Shown here piece after piece: positions 32,306-41,862 of a stretch of DNA of 64,000 nucleotides (positions are counted from its first letter, which is position 1; every line of letters begins with the position of its first letter). This DNA comes from Prevotellaceae bacterium UBA1726. GTDB lineage: Bacteria > Bacteroidota > Bacteroidia > Bacteroidales > Bacteroidaceae. The position numbers and the translations under genes are program-made. The notes beneath the pieces were generated by a model. That model saw only the letters and a program-made list of their open reading frames with translations, searched no databases and was not told the origin of the DNA. The stretch covers positions 1 to 64,000 of the forward strand of contig DCIM01000032.1 of NCBI GenBank assembly GCA_002316005.1, read 5' to 3'.

Positions 32306-33679
32306 ATGAAAAAATTACAGTTTTTAATAGCAGCAATGATTTTTGCATTCCCTGTGACTTCGCTCGCCCAAGTAGAAATCGACGACGAAGAGGATACAGA
32401 AATCATTGAAGTTGATGAAGAGGACGAGGATGATGAAGACGAAGATGAGGTTGATTCTGAGGAAATTGACATGCCTGAGGGATTGACCGAGGAATTGGAT
32501 TCATTGCTCGCACTCTACAATAACCAGCAGTATCTGCAGGCTGATGCCGACTGCAATTTCCCAAATGTAAACCCTACATACGAACCAGAGGTTTATCAGG
32601 AGCGTCTCGCTAAGTTGCCAACAATCATCGAGATGCCTTACAATAGTGTTATACAGCAATTCCTCGACCGCTATTCAGGCAAGTTGCGTCGTACTGTAAG
32701 CATTATGCTTGGTGCGCAGAACTTCTATATGCCAATATTCGAGGAGGCTCTTGAAGCATACGGACTTCCACTCGAGTTGAAGTATCTGCCTGTCATTGAG
32801 TCGGCTCTCAATCCAAAGGCAGTCTCTCGTGTAGGTGCAACTGGTTTGTGGCAGTTCATGATGGCAACAGGAAAACAGTACGGCCTTGAGGTGAACTCAC
32901 TTGTTGATGATCGTCGTGACCCGCTGAAGTCATCTTATGCTGCAGCTCACTATCTCTCAGACCTCTATCGCATCTTCGGCGATTGGTCGCTCGTTATTGC
33001 TGCCTACAACTGCGGTCCTGAGAATATCAACAAAGCAGTTCATCGTGCTGGTGGCGTAAAGGATTATTGGAAGATTTATCCTTATCTCCCACACGAGACT
33101 CGCGGCTATGTGCCTGCATTCATCGCAGCAAACTATATCATGAATTACTATTGCGAGCACAATATCTGCCCAATGGTTTCTTCATTGCCAGTGAAGACTG
33201 ATACAATCATGGTCGACCGCGATTATCACTTCGACCAGATTGCCGCTGTCCTCAACATTGACAAGAAGAAGATTGATGCGTTGAATCCTCAGTATCGTCG
33301 TGAGGTTGTAAATGGTGGCTCAAAACCATGTATCTTGCGCCTTGAGCCAAAGGAAATCATTGCATTTATCGACAACCAGGATTCCATCTATGCTTATCGC
33401 CGCGATGAGTTGCTCACAAAGCGCAATACCGTAGAGGTGGCACAGGATGTTCCTACTTACACTTATTCAAGCAAGAAGAGCAGAAGTTCGAAGAAGGGCA
33501 AGAAGTCGAAGAAATCGAAGAAGAGCAAAGGCAAGAGTAAGTCGGCTTCAATTCGTCAGGGAGATACTCTGTCGTCAATTGCAAAGCGTAATGGTACAAC
33601 CGTTGCTAAGCTGAAGAAACTGAACCCTGGTATCAAGGGTAGCACTATCCGCGCAGGAAAGAAGCTTCGCGTCAAGTAA
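32306..33679 (+). CDS. MltD-like lytic transglycosylase with LysM domain
   Basis: A 457-aa secreted murein-cleaving enzyme. A signal peptide ends near LAQ. It is followed by an extremely acidic stretch (about residues 22-60, mostly Asp and Glu). The SLT domain has catalytic Glu165 in VIESALNP, then GATGLWQFMMATGKQYGL and AAYNCGPENI. A Lys/Ser-rich linker leads to one LysM peptidoglycan-binding domain (about residues 414-457, RQGDTLSSIAKRNGTTVAKL). A longer frame from 32270 overlaps the previous gene and is rejected. The acid tract and the basic linker make an unusual charge polarity. Confidence 0.93.
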   Translation: MKKLQFLIAAMIFAFPVTSLAQVEIDDEEDTEIIEVDEEDEDDEDEDEVDSEEIDMPEGLTEELDSLLALYNNQQYLQADADCNFPNVNPTYEPEVYQERLAKLPTIIEMPYNSVIQQFLDRYSGKLRRTVSIMLGAQNFYMPIFEEALEAYGLPLELKYLPVIESALNPKAVSRVGATGLWQFMMATGKQYGLEVNSLVDDRRDPLKSSYAAAHYLSDLYRIFGDWSLVIAAYNCGPENINKAVHRAGGVKDYWKIYPYLPHETRGYVPAFIAANYIMNYYCEHNICPMVSSLPVKTDTIMVDRDYHFDQIAAVLNIDKKKIDALNPQYRREVVNGGSKPCILRLEPKEIIAFIDNQDSIYAYRRDELLTKRNTVEVAQDVPTYTYSSKKSRSSKKGKKSKKSKKSKGKSKSASIRQGDTLSSIAKRNGTTVAKLKKLNPGIKGSTIRAGKKLRVK

Positions 33680-33727
33680 TCTTCTTCCCGGCTTTCATCT
33701 AATGTCATTCCAATTCAATACTGAATT

Positions 33728-35974
33728 ATGGCAGAACAGGAAATAAAGTCAAAAGACGACCAGCTTGTTGACGAAGCATTTCAACATCTGGTTGATACAT
33801 ATCTGGCGTCAAAACATCGTAAGAAGGTTGATATCATCACAAAGGCCTTCAACTTTGCACGCCAGGCTCACAAAGGTGTGAAACGCCTTTCTGGAGAACC
33901 TTACATCATGCACCCGATTGCTGTTGCCCAGATAGCAAGCGAGGAGATGGGACTGGGTTCTACGAGTATCTGTGCGGCTTTGCTTCACGATGTTGTGGAA
34001 GATACCGACTACACAGTTGAGGACATTGAGAACCTCTTTGGTTCGAAGGTGGCTCAGATTGTGGATGGTTTGACAAAGATTTCTGGTGGCATTTTCGGTG
34101 AGCATGCATCAGAACAGGCGGAGAATTTCAAGAAACTCCTCCTCACCATGAGTGACGATATCCGCGTAATCCTTATAAAGATTTGCGACCGTCTTCATAA
34201 TATGCGCACTCTTGATGCCCAACCAGCAAGTAAGCAATATAAGATTGCTGGTGAGACGCTCTATCTTTATGCGCCACTCGCAAACCGTCTTGGATTGAAC
34301 AAGATAAAAACCGAACTCGAAAATCTCAGTTTCAAGTTCGAGCATCCTGAGACTTATGACGCAATCACCAGAAAGCTTTCCATCTCACAGGACGACCGCG
34401 AAAAACTGTTCGATCTCTTCACGGCTCCTATCCGCGAGGCGTTGGATGCTTTAGGAATCAAGTATTACATCAAGGCGCGTATCAAGAGTCCTTATTCCAT
34501 TTGGAACAAGATGCAGACCAAGCATGTCACTTTCGAAGAAATTTACGACATTCTTGCCGTCCGCATTATTTTCACGCCAAAGACACGCGAGGAGGAAATC
34601 AACGAGTGCTTCAAGATTTATGTTGCAATAAGTCAATTGTACAAAGCCCATCCTGACCGCCTTCGCGACTGGTTGAACCACCCTAAAGCCAATGGCTATC
34701 AGGCCTTGCATGTGACTCTCATGAGTAAGCAAGGACGCTGGATTGAGGTTCAGATTCGTTCTGATCGTATGGACGAACTGGCAGAACAGGGTTTTGCCGC
34801 TCATTGGAAATATAAAGAGGGTAAGGGCGAAGCCAACGAGGAAGGCGAACTCAACAACTGGATTGGCACAATCAAGGAGATTCTTGACGACCCTCAGCCA
34901 GATGCGATGGACTTCCTTGACGCCATCAAACTCAACCTCTACGCAAGCGAGATATTCGTCTTTACGCCTAAGGGTGAGATCATCACAATGCCTGCGGGCT
35001 GTACTGCTCTTGATTTTGCTTTCCAAATTCATACCTTCCTTGGCACTCATTGTATTGGAGCAAAAGTGAATCACAAACTCGTTCCTCTGAGCCACAAGCT
35101 ACAGGGAGGCGATCAGGTGGAGATTCTGACATCTAAATCGCAGAAGGTTCAGCCAAACTGGGAGGACTTCGTCACAACAGCGAAGGCTCGTAGTAAAATT
35201 CAGGCAGCACTTCGTCGCGAGGCTCGCGAACAGCAGAAAGAAGGTGAGACTATGCTTGCCGACTGGTTGAAAGAAAAGGAAGTGGAAATGACCACATCTG
35301 TTCTCGACCGTCTCTGCGAAGCAAACGAACTGAGCAAGCACGAGAGTCTGTTCATTGAAATTGCCCGAAAGGGTATTGCGCTTGATGACAAGTTGCTCAA
35401 TACTGCCCGTGGAAAGGGATTGAAAAAGAAAGGCAACTGGCGTAAATATGTGCCATTCCTCAAGAGCGAAAAGAAGAAAGAGGAGCCAGCAGAGGAAGGA
35501 AATCTCATCATCAGCAAGGATTTCAATCGCAAGAGCACTATCTACATCACAGAAGAGAATATCTCTACATACAACTTCCCTACTTGCTGTCATCCAATCC
35601 CTGGCGATGATGTCCTCGGATTCATTGACACAAACAAGCAGGTTGTAATCCACAAGCGTTCTTGCAGCGTTGCAAATGTACTGAAATCAAGTTATGGAGA
35701 TCGCATCTTGGATGTGCGCTGGGATATGCTCCACGACACATTGTTTGATGCAACAATCGAGATTCGTGGTATTGACCGTAAGGGTATGTTGCATGATGTG
35801 GCTGAGGTTATCTCAAACGAGATGGATATCTACATCAGCAGTCTGAAGGTTTCATCTCATGAAGATATCTTTGACGGTACAATTGAACTCAAGGTTCACA
35901 ACAGAGATGAACTGAACGCTATCATCAATAACCTAAAGAAGGTGGAAAAACTGCAAGAAGTTATTTCGCTCTAA
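33728..35974 (+). CDS. Bifunctional (p)ppGpp synthetase/hydrolase RelA/SpoT
   Basis: A 748-aa Rel enzyme controlling the stringent response. The N-terminal HD hydrolase domain has the metal-binding LLHDVVEDTDY near residue 85. The synthetase domain has RIKSPYSIWNKMQTK, YDILAVRIIF, PKANGYQALH and the catalytic EVQIRS. A TGS domain (FVFTPKGEI to VEILTSK), a Cys/His-containing linker (YNFPTCCHPIPGDDVLGF) and a C-terminal ACT domain (IRGIDRKGMLHDVAEVIS) follow. Both active sites appear intact, so it is predicted to be bifunctional. It is the last gene of the parAB-led run and ends at a strong terminator. Confidence 0.95.
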   Translation: MAEQEIKSKDDQLVDEAFQHLVDTYLASKHRKKVDIITKAFNFARQAHKGVKRLSGEPYIMHPIAVAQIASEEMGLGSTSICAALLHDVVEDTDYTVEDIENLFGSKVAQIVDGLTKISGGIFGEHASEQAENFKKLLLTMSDDIRVILIKICDRLHNMRTLDAQPASKQYKIAGETLYLYAPLANRLGLNKIKTELENLSFKFEHPETYDAITRKLSISQDDREKLFDLFTAPIREALDALGIKYYIKARIKSPYSIWNKMQTKHVTFEEIYDILAVRIIFTPKTREEEINECFKIYVAISQLYKAHPDRLRDWLNHPKANGYQALHVTLMSKQGRWIEVQIRSDRMDELAEQGFAAHWKYKEGKGEANEEGELNNWIGTIKEILDDPQPDAMDFLDAIKLNLYASEIFVFTPKGEIITMPAGCTALDFAFQIHTFLGTHCIGAKVNHKLVPLSHKLQGGDQVEILTSKSQKVQPNWEDFVTTAKARSKIQAALRREAREQQKEGETMLADWLKEKEVEMTTSVLDRLCEANELSKHESLFIEIARKGIALDDKLLNTARGKGLKKKGNWRKYVPFLKSEKKKEEPAEEGNLIISKDFNRKSTIYITEENISTYNFPTCCHPIPGDDVLGFIDTNKQVVIHKRSCSVANVLKSSYGDRILDVRWDMLHDTLFDATIEIRGIDRKGMLHDVAEVISNEMDIYISSLKVSSHEDIFDGTIELKVHNRDELNAIINNLKKVEKLQEVISL

Positions 35975-36017
35975 AGAAAGACAATTCTCTTTCAGTTAAT
36001 TCTGAAAGCATCATAAA

Positions 36018-36054
36018 AAATAAGGTGGAGGTCGCTCGGACTTCCACCTTATTT
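36018..36054. terminator. Bidirectional terminator between relA/spoT and alaS
   Basis: A 16-base stem (36018-36033 with 36039-36054, one wobble) and a five-base loop, with A's on the left and T's on the right, serving both convergent genes. Confidence 0.93.
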
Positions 36055-36075
36055 ATATATATAGGCTTTGAAGGA

Positions 36076-38715
36076 TTACATCTCAGCCTTTACAAGTTCA
36101 ATTACCTTATCAACTGCAGCACTCAAACCAGCAGCATCCTTACCACCTGCTTGAGCGAAGTGAGGTTGGCCACCGCCACCTCCCTTGATCAATTTAGCAG
36201 CCTCGCGAACAAGTTTACCTGCATTCAAGCCAGCAGCAACCATGTCATCGCTAAACATAATGTTCAAAGAAGGACGGCCCTGGAACTCTGTACCAATGAC
36301 GCAAATGAGCTTTTCAGCAACTGCCTCGCGTACCTTGAATACAAGATTCTTAGCATCAGCAGCATCCATTGAGATGACAGCCTTAACAACAACTGTACCA
36401 TCTGCCTCTGGCTGAGCCTGAGCAAGGAGTTCCTTCTTTACGCGCTCTACATGCTGTGCCTTGAAACCTTCCATCTGCTTCTTCAGTTCTGCATTCTCGC
36501 CAAGGAACTTCTGGATAGTACCCTGAAGGTCTTTTGCATTATTGAAGAGGGCACGGATAGCACGCATCTCATCCTCTGCATTGTAGCACATCTCCTCCCA
36601 GTTCTGACCAGTAGCAGCCTCAATACGGCGAATACCAGCGGCAACACTTGCCTCCGAGAGAATCTTGAACATTCCAATGCGACCTGTTGATGTAGCGTGA
36701 ATACCACCACAGAACTCAACAGAAGGACCGAACTGAATTACGCGAACTGTATCACCATACTTCTCGCCGAAGAGAGCAATAGCACCGAGTTTCTTTGCCT
36801 CCTCAATTGGAGTATCGCGGTGTTCCTGAAGATGAATGTCCTCACGAATCATTGAGTTCACAATACGCTCTACTTCACGAATCTGCTCGTCTGTAACCTT
36901 CTCGAAATGAGAGAAGTCGAAGCGCAGAGTGTCAGGAGAAACATATGAACCCTTCTGTTCAACATGATCGCCAAGAACCTGCTTGAGAGCATAATCCAGA
37001 AGGTGAGTTGCTGTATGGTTTGCAGCAGAAGCAGCACGCTTGTCAGTATCAACGCATGCCATATACTCAGCCTCAAGGTTCTCTGGGAGCTTAGCAACGA
37101 TGTGGACTGTCTGTCCGTTCTCTTTCTTTGAGTCAATGATGTTGACTGTTTCGTTCTCAGAAACGAGTACGCCCTGATCACCTACCTGGCCACCCATCTC
37201 ACCATAGAATGGAGTGCTGTCAAGAACAAGCTCGTAGAAAGTGTTCTTCTTCTGCTTTACCATACGATAGCGAGTGATGTGGCAGCTATACTCTGAATAG
37301 TCATAACCAACGAAAATCTGCTCGTTGTTCTCCTCGAAGTTGCCAACTGTTACCCAGTCGCCATTCTCCACCTGAGCAGCGTTACGTGCACGGTTCTTCT
37401 GTGCCTCCATATCCTCATTGAACTTAGCCTCGTCAACAGTAATGTCGTTCTCGCGGCAGATAAGTTCTGTAAGGTCGAGAGGGAATCCGTAAGTATCGAA
37501 CAAACGGAATGCCTTGCTACCATCAAGTACATTCTTACCCTCTGCCTTGAGTTCGTCAATAGCCTCAGAAAGCATTGAGATACCCTTGTCGAGAGTGCGA
37601 AGGAATGAATCTTCCTCTTCCTTGATTACACGACCGATGAGTTCGCGCTGTGCTGGGAGTTCTGGATAAGCATCACCCATTTCCTCAACGAGAACAGGGA
37701 GAAGCTTATAGATAAATGCTTCCTTCTGATCAAGGAATGTGTATGCGTAACGAACAGCACGACGCAAGATACGGCGGATTACATAACCAGCCTTTGCATT
37801 TCCTGGCAACTGACCATCAGCAATAGAAAATGCAACAGCACGAAGGTGGTCAGCGATTACACGCATAGCCACATCAATATCCTCTACCTTACCGTATTCC
37901 TTACCAGAGAGACGCGAAATCTCCTTGATAAATGGCTGGAATACATCAGTGTCGTAGTTTGAATGCTTGCCCTGGATGGCACGAACGAGACGTTCAAAGC
38001 CCATACCAGTATCAATAACATTCATTGAAAGATTCTCAAGTGAGCCGTCAGACTTACGATTGAACTGCATAAACACGATGTTCCAGATTTCGATTACCTG
38101 TGGATCGTCCTTATTTACGAGTTCGCGTCCTGGTACAGCAGCCTTCTCCTCTGGTGTACGAGAGTCGAGGTGAATCTCTGAGCAAGGACCACAAGGACCT
38201 GTATCGCCCATCTCCCAGAAATTGTCGTGCTTGTTACCATTGATGATATGATCGGCAGGAACATGCTTGAGCCAGAAGCCTGCAGCCTCATCATCACGAG
38301 CAAGACCTTCCTCCTTGCTTCCCTCGAAAACTGTAACATAGAGGTCAGCTGGATCAAGTTTCAAAACATCTACAAGATACTCCCAAGCCATATCGATAGC
38401 GCCTTCCTTGAAGTAGTCGCCGAATGACCAGTTGCCGAGCATCTCGAACATTGTGTGGTGGTAAGTATCGTGACCTACTTCCTCAAGGTCGTTGTGCTTT
38501 CCTGAAACTCGGAGACACTTCTGCGAGTCTGCACGACGACGAGGTTCTGGCTCACGAGTACCAAGGATAATATCCTTGAACTGGTTCATACCGGCATTGG
38601 TGAACATCAGTGTTGGGTCGTCCTTGATAACCATTGGAGCAGAAGGAACAATAGTGTGTCCCTTTTCTGCGAAGAACTTCTTATACGATTCACGTATTTC
38701 TTTAGCAGTCATCAT
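36076..38715 (-). CDS. alaS: Alanyl-tRNA synthetase
   Basis: A class II aminoacyl-tRNA synthetase charging tRNA-Ala. At 879 aa, the length is normal. The N-terminal catalytic domain starts with EIRESYKKFFAEKGHTIVPSAP and contains GNWSFGDYFKEGAI and TGMGFERL. The editing domain carries zinc ligands in NHTATHLLDYAL and CGGIHATSTGRIG. A C-terminal coiled coil and DHHA1-type domain end with GGGGGQPHFAQAGGKD. Either of two adjacent ATGs may be the start. It is transcribed alone and ends at the shared terminator. Confidence 0.97.
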   Translation of the reverse strand: MMTAKEIRESYKKFFAEKGHTIVPSAPMVIKDDPTLMFTNAGMNQFKDIILGTREPEPRRRADSQKCLRVSGKHNDLEEVGHDTYHHTMFEMLGNWSFGDYFKEGAIDMAWEYLVDVLKLDPADLYVTVFEGSKEEGLARDDEAAGFWLKHVPADHIINGNKHDNFWEMGDTGPCGPCSEIHLDSRTPEEKAAVPGRELVNKDDPQVIEIWNIVFMQFNRKSDGSLENLSMNVIDTGMGFERLVRAIQGKHSNYDTDVFQPFIKEISRLSGKEYGKVEDIDVAMRVIADHLRAVAFSIADGQLPGNAKAGYVIRRILRRAVRYAYTFLDQKEAFIYKLLPVLVEEMGDAYPELPAQRELIGRVIKEEEDSFLRTLDKGISMLSEAIDELKAEGKNVLDGSKAFRLFDTYGFPLDLTELICRENDITVDEAKFNEDMEAQKNRARNAAQVENGDWVTVGNFEENNEQIFVGYDYSEYSCHITRYRMVKQKKNTFYELVLDSTPFYGEMGGQVGDQGVLVSENETVNIIDSKKENGQTVHIVAKLPENLEAEYMACVDTDKRAASAANHTATHLLDYALKQVLGDHVEQKGSYVSPDTLRFDFSHFEKVTDEQIREVERIVNSMIREDIHLQEHRDTPIEEAKKLGAIALFGEKYGDTVRVIQFGPSVEFCGGIHATSTGRIGMFKILSEASVAAGIRRIEAATGQNWEEMCYNAEDEMRAIRALFNNAKDLQGTIQKFLGENAELKKQMEGFKAQHVERVKKELLAQAQPEADGTVVVKAVISMDAADAKNLVFKVREAVAEKLICVIGTEFQGRPSLNIMFSDDMVAAGLNAGKLVREAAKLIKGGGGGQPHFAQAGGKDAAGLSAAVDKVIELVKAEM

Positions 38716-38765
38716 TTTTCTAACTATTTGACTAATATTTTGTTATTGTTTATTATTTCCGACTG

Positions 38766-38773
38766 CAAAGTTA
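38766..38773 (-). promoter_or_regulatory. -7 box (TAACTTTG) of alaS
   Basis: TAACTTTGCA on the minus strand, 50 bases before the alaS start. No good -33 box is seen. Confidence 0.55.
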
Positions 38774-38836
38774 CATTAAAATTTTCAATTTTAGACATCT
38801 TTCGAGCCTCAACATTGAACTTTAAGGCAATTTTCT

Positions 38837-38867
38837 TTTGTCGTTCGTCATTTTTTTTGTATTTTTG
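38837..38867 (+). promoter_or_regulatory. Promoter of the MerR gene
   Basis: TTTG at 38837-38840, 19 bases, TATTTTTG at 38860-38867 followed by CC, 19 bases before the ATG. Confidence 0.8.
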
Positions 38868-38886
38868 CCTCAAAATAAAGAATAAC

Positions 38887-39234
38887 ATGGCATTAGACAG
38901 CAATAAAGACCTCAAATTGTATTACTCCATCAAGGAGGTTGCGAAGATGTTCGAAGTCAACGAGAGTACGCTTCGCTATTGGGAAACTGTATTTCCAAAA
39001 ATCCACCCAAAGACTACCGCTAAGGGTGTGCGACAGTATACAAAACAGGATATTGAGGAGATTCGCCTTGTTCACAACATGGTGAAAGTTCGTGGCTACA
39101 AACTTGAGGCTGCACGAAAAGCCATTAATGCAAACCACGAACAGGTGGACAAGACTACCCAGATTATGGATACTCTCATCTCTTGTCGTGAGCAGTTGAA
39201 GGATTTGAAGAAGCAACTTGACACTCTTGTGTAG
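38887..39234 (+). CDS. MerR family transcriptional regulator
   Basis: A 115-aa DNA-binding protein. The N-terminal MerR winged helix is clear: YYSIKEVAKMFEVNESTLRYWE, then KGVRQYTKQDIEEI and KVRGYKLEAARKAI. The remainder is a short coiled coil for dimerisation. It lacks the Cys ligands of metal-sensing MerR proteins and any drug-binding domain, so the signal is unknown. It is a single gene with its own promoter and terminator. A longer upstream frame overlapping alaS is rejected. Confidence 0.92.
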   Translation: MALDSNKDLKLYYSIKEVAKMFEVNESTLRYWETVFPKIHPKTTAKGVRQYTKQDIEEIRLVHNMVKVRGYKLEAARKAINANHEQVDKTTQIMDTLISCREQLKDLKKQLDTLV

Positions 39235-39274
39235 GCATTCTATCGCAAAAACGATTTTCCAGACAACATTATAC

Positions 39275-39313
39275 AAAATAAAAGATGGCCCTTCGTGAGC
39301 CATCTTTTATTTT
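39275..39313. terminator. Bidirectional terminator between the MerR and helicase genes
   Basis: A perfect 15-base stem (39275-39289 with 39299-39313), a nine-base loop, and A/T runs on each side. Confidence 0.93.
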
Positions 39314-39378
39314 GTCCCTACCCTATCTGTACCACATAAGACAGAAGGAGGAAAAGAATTGTATTATTCTTGACAATT

Positions 39379-40848
39379 CTACTCTTTGTCAAAGACCTGT
39401 GTCTCGGGCCAATTCACCAGATACAAATGCTCTGTTGCACGAGTGAAAGCAGTGTAGAGCCAATGAATATAGTCTGGCGTGAGCATATCGTCGGTCATAT
39501 ATCCCTGATCAAGATAAATATGCTCCCACTGACCGCCTTGTGCCTTGTGGCAAGTGATGGCGTATGCGAATTTTATCTGAAGGGCGTTATAGAATGGATC
39601 TTCACGCACAGCCTTCATCTTCTCGGCCTTTGTAGGTTTGTCGAAATAATCCTCGTAAACACCAGCGAAGAGTTGCTGCTGCTGTTCGCCTGTTAGCGAA
39701 GGTGATTCAGAAGCAAGGCTATCGGTCATCACCGTTAACACGATTTCGTAGTTGTCGTAATCGGGAAACATTAATGTAGCATCTGCGAAATGGAATCCGT
39801 AGCAATCACGAAAGTTCCTAATTCGTTGAATTACAGCGATATCGCCATTGGCAAGAAACGACGGAACGCCTTCATTGCTCACACCACTCTTCCTGTTTGC
39901 GATCATCTCCATTTCCGTCCAGTAGTAACTGTTCTTCACAATCATCAGTCGGTCGCCTGAACAAATCTCCTCTTCCCTACCAAGTACCATATTCCTGATG
40001 CCTTGATTGTAGATGTTGGCTCGTTTATTCGAGCGGGTTATAACCATTGTACCGTCAATTCCCACCTTCGAATAACTATCATCAATCTGTTCAACGAGTT
40101 CTGCTCCGTTTACGATATGTATGTCGGGAAAGCACTTGAAATGAATCTTTGGCAGTTGGGTTATGTCATCGTGTGTTATCATCTGGCGAATCATCGTGGC
40201 ATTGTAGAGAATGCCCGAATCCTGACTCTGACGCAACACTTCGTTCAAATCGCACTCAAAAACATCCAAGCCATGGCCCTCAAGCACATATCTGTCCAAT
40301 GCTGGTGACTCGTCATCGCCCACTGGAGGCAACTGTGCCTTATCGCCAATGAGCATCAGGTGGCAGTTCATCCCGTTGTACACATATTTAATAAGGTCAT
40401 CCAAAAGACAGCCACTACCAAAGGTGTCGTCTGTCATCGCATAACCACCATTGGCTATCATTGATGCTTCATCAACAATGAAAAGGGTGTTTTTGCTGAG
40501 GTTCTCATTGAGATTGAATTCTGTATCTATACCCGCAAAAGTCTTCTGACGATAGATTTTCCGATGGATAGTTCTTGCCGGTTGACCGCTATTCACCGAA
40601 AAGACCTTAGCCGCACGACCGGTTGGGGCAAGGAGAACGACCTTCTGCCCAAGTCGTATCATCGTATTCACGATGGCGGCAGCAAGGGTTGTCTTTCCTG
40701 TTCCTGCCGAACCACGCATCAACATAACGGTAGAACTGCTTGGGAGAAACATGAAATCAGAGAAGGTTCTCAATGCCCGAAGCTGTTCGTCGGTAGGTTG
40801 AAAACCAAAAGTTCTGCATATTTCTGTCGTTAATTGACTACTTGTCAT
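39379..40848 (-). CDS. RecD-like ATP-dependent DNA helicase
   Basis: A 489-aa superfamily 1 helicase related to RecD. Walker A GSAGTGKTT is at residues 46-54. It is followed by LLAPTGRAAKVF (motif Ia), LFIVDEASMI (motif II), GDKAQLPPVG (motif III), and late motifs AYAITCHKAQGGQWEHIYLD (motif V region) and YTAFTRATEHLYLV (motif VI). It is shorter than RecD2 and has no RecB or RecC partner nearby, so it is best called a stand-alone RecD-like helicase in repair or recombination. The start at 40848 is chosen over 40902 because the longer form would begin upstream of the promoter. Confidence 0.92.
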   Translation of the reverse strand: MTSSQLTTEICRTFGFQPTDEQLRALRTFSDFMFLPSSSTVMLMRGSAGTGKTTLAAAIVNTMIRLGQKVVLLAPTGRAAKVFSVNSGQPARTIHRKIYRQKTFAGIDTEFNLNENLSKNTLFIVDEASMIANGGYAMTDDTFGSGCLLDDLIKYVYNGMNCHLMLIGDKAQLPPVGDDESPALDRYVLEGHGLDVFECDLNEVLRQSQDSGILYNATMIRQMITHDDITQLPKIHFKCFPDIHIVNGAELVEQIDDSYSKVGIDGTMVITRSNKRANIYNQGIRNMVLGREEEICSGDRLMIVKNSYYWTEMEMIANRKSGVSNEGVPSFLANGDIAVIQRIRNFRDCYGFHFADATLMFPDYDNYEIVLTVMTDSLASESPSLTGEQQQQLFAGVYEDYFDKPTKAEKMKAVREDPFYNALQIKFAYAITCHKAQGGQWEHIYLDQGYMTDDMLTPDYIHWLYTAFTRATEHLYLVNWPETQVFDKE

Positions 40849-40869
40849 TGTTTTTTGAAAACTATTTTG

Positions 40870-40877
40870 TAAATTTG
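40870..40877 (+). promoter_or_regulatory. -7 box (TAAATTTG) of the small ORF/DUF3822/rsmD operon
   Basis: TAAATTTGCAG lies 51 bases before the 48-aa ORF. It faces the minus-strand helicase promoter box at 40900-40907, so the two transcripts would overlap at their 5' ends. Confidence 0.55.
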
Positions 40878-40899
40878 CAGTGCGGATTAGAATACCGCA

Positions 40900-40907
40900 C
40901 AAAGATA
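40900..40907 (-). promoter_or_regulatory. -7 box (TATCTTTG) of the RecD-like helicase gene
   Basis: TATCTTTGTG on the minus strand, 51 bases before the ATG at 40848. The -33 region is not an exact match. Confidence 0.55.
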
Positions 40908-40928
40908 CGAATTATTTCCGAGAAGTAA

Positions 40929-41075
40929 ATGAAAAAATGGAATAATTACTTGCTGATATTGTGCATCTTTGCACTTTTGGCAATTTGCGTTATTAGCGTC
41001 TACAGTCCTTCTCGTAACACAACCACGACAGATGAAGCAGTTAACGACACAACAATTGTTGATAAGAATCAGTGA
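40929..41075 (+). CDS. Small 48-aa single-pass membrane protein
   Basis: ATG to TGA gives MKKWNNYLLILCIFALLAIC and on to VDKNQ. It has a lysine-containing N-terminus, one strongly hydrophobic helix (about residues 7-25), then a polar Ser/Thr/Asp-rich tail with TTTT. This layout is coding-like. It lies just after a promoter box, and its last 44 bases overlap the DUF3822 gene in another frame, suggesting translational coupling. It could be a small envelope protein or a signal-anchored peptide. No family is recognised. Confidence 0.65.
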   Translation: MKKWNNYLLILCIFALLAICVISVYSPSRNTTTTDEAVNDTTIVDKNQ

Positions 41076-41820
41076 CAATAGTCTTTCGTTCGCCATGAAT
41101 CTTGGCGGAGAGGAAGGCATTTGCTTTGAACCATACGAGGTGAAAAGCGGAATTTCCATGGCCGCAAATCTGCGTGAGGCGTTCAAAACCAGCGACTTGC
41201 TTCGCAGAGCATGTCAAAAGGCTACAGTAATTCTCGATTCTCCAACAATGCTTGTTCCGCTCGAGGATTTCCAGACTGAAGAAATGGAACAGCAATTCCG
41301 TTTCGTATATCCTTCGTGCGAGGACAAATCAATCGAAATGTCGGTCATTCCAGCCGTAAAAAACATGGCCATATATGCCATCAGCAAAGACCTGAAGAAT
41401 GTGCTTAACGACCATTTCGAGGAGGTTAGAATCAAACCGCTCATGGCTTCTGTATGGGATTTCTTCCTGAAGAGAAGTTTCGGAAGCAACAGCAAAAAAC
41501 TGTATGCTTACTTCCACGACGGCAAAGTAGAACTTTGTTCCTTCAACCGCACTCGTGTGGCTTTTGCCAACTGTTTCGAGGCAGAGAATATTCCAAACTC
41601 ACTCTACTTCATCCTTGGTGCCTGGAAGCAGATTGGCGGTCAGGCAATGATGGACGATTTGTATCTCAGCGGCAAAATCGACGAACGCGAAGAACTGACC
41701 GAAGAACTCAAGCAATTCCTTGCACGAGTGTTCTATATCAACCCTTCGGCCGACTTCAACAGGGCTCCCGCAACTCAGATTCTAAACTTCCCATTGGATA
41801 TGATTCTGCAGTTTGTGTAG
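41032..41820 (+). CDS. DUF3822 family protein
   Basis: A 262-aa protein of the DUF3822 family, which in Bacteroidota is usually encoded next to rsmD, as here. It begins QLTTQQLLIRISDNSLSFAM, contains the DSPTMLVPLEDF and YAYFHDGKVELCSFN segments, and ends PLDMILQFV. The fold is thought to resemble actin-like ATPase or PilM-like proteins, but I see no clear phosphate loop. The start at 41032 overlaps the upstream small ORF; the longer form from 40969 is less likely because its extra residues do not fit the family. Confidence 0.85.
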   Translation: MKQLTTQQLLIRISDNSLSFAMNLGGEEGICFEPYEVKSGISMAANLREAFKTSDLLRRACQKATVILDSPTMLVPLEDFQTEEMEQQFRFVYPSCEDKSIEMSVIPAVKNMAIYAISKDLKNVLNDHFEEVRIKPLMASVWDFFLKRSFGSNSKKLYAYFHDGKVELCSFNRTRVAFANCFEAENIPNSLYFILGAWKQIGGQAMMDDLYLSGKIDEREELTEELKQFLARVFYINPSADFNRAPATQILNFPLDMILQFV

Positions 41821-41862
41821 AAGGCCCGCTGCTTTTTCACTCTCTAACTTTTCACACAGACA

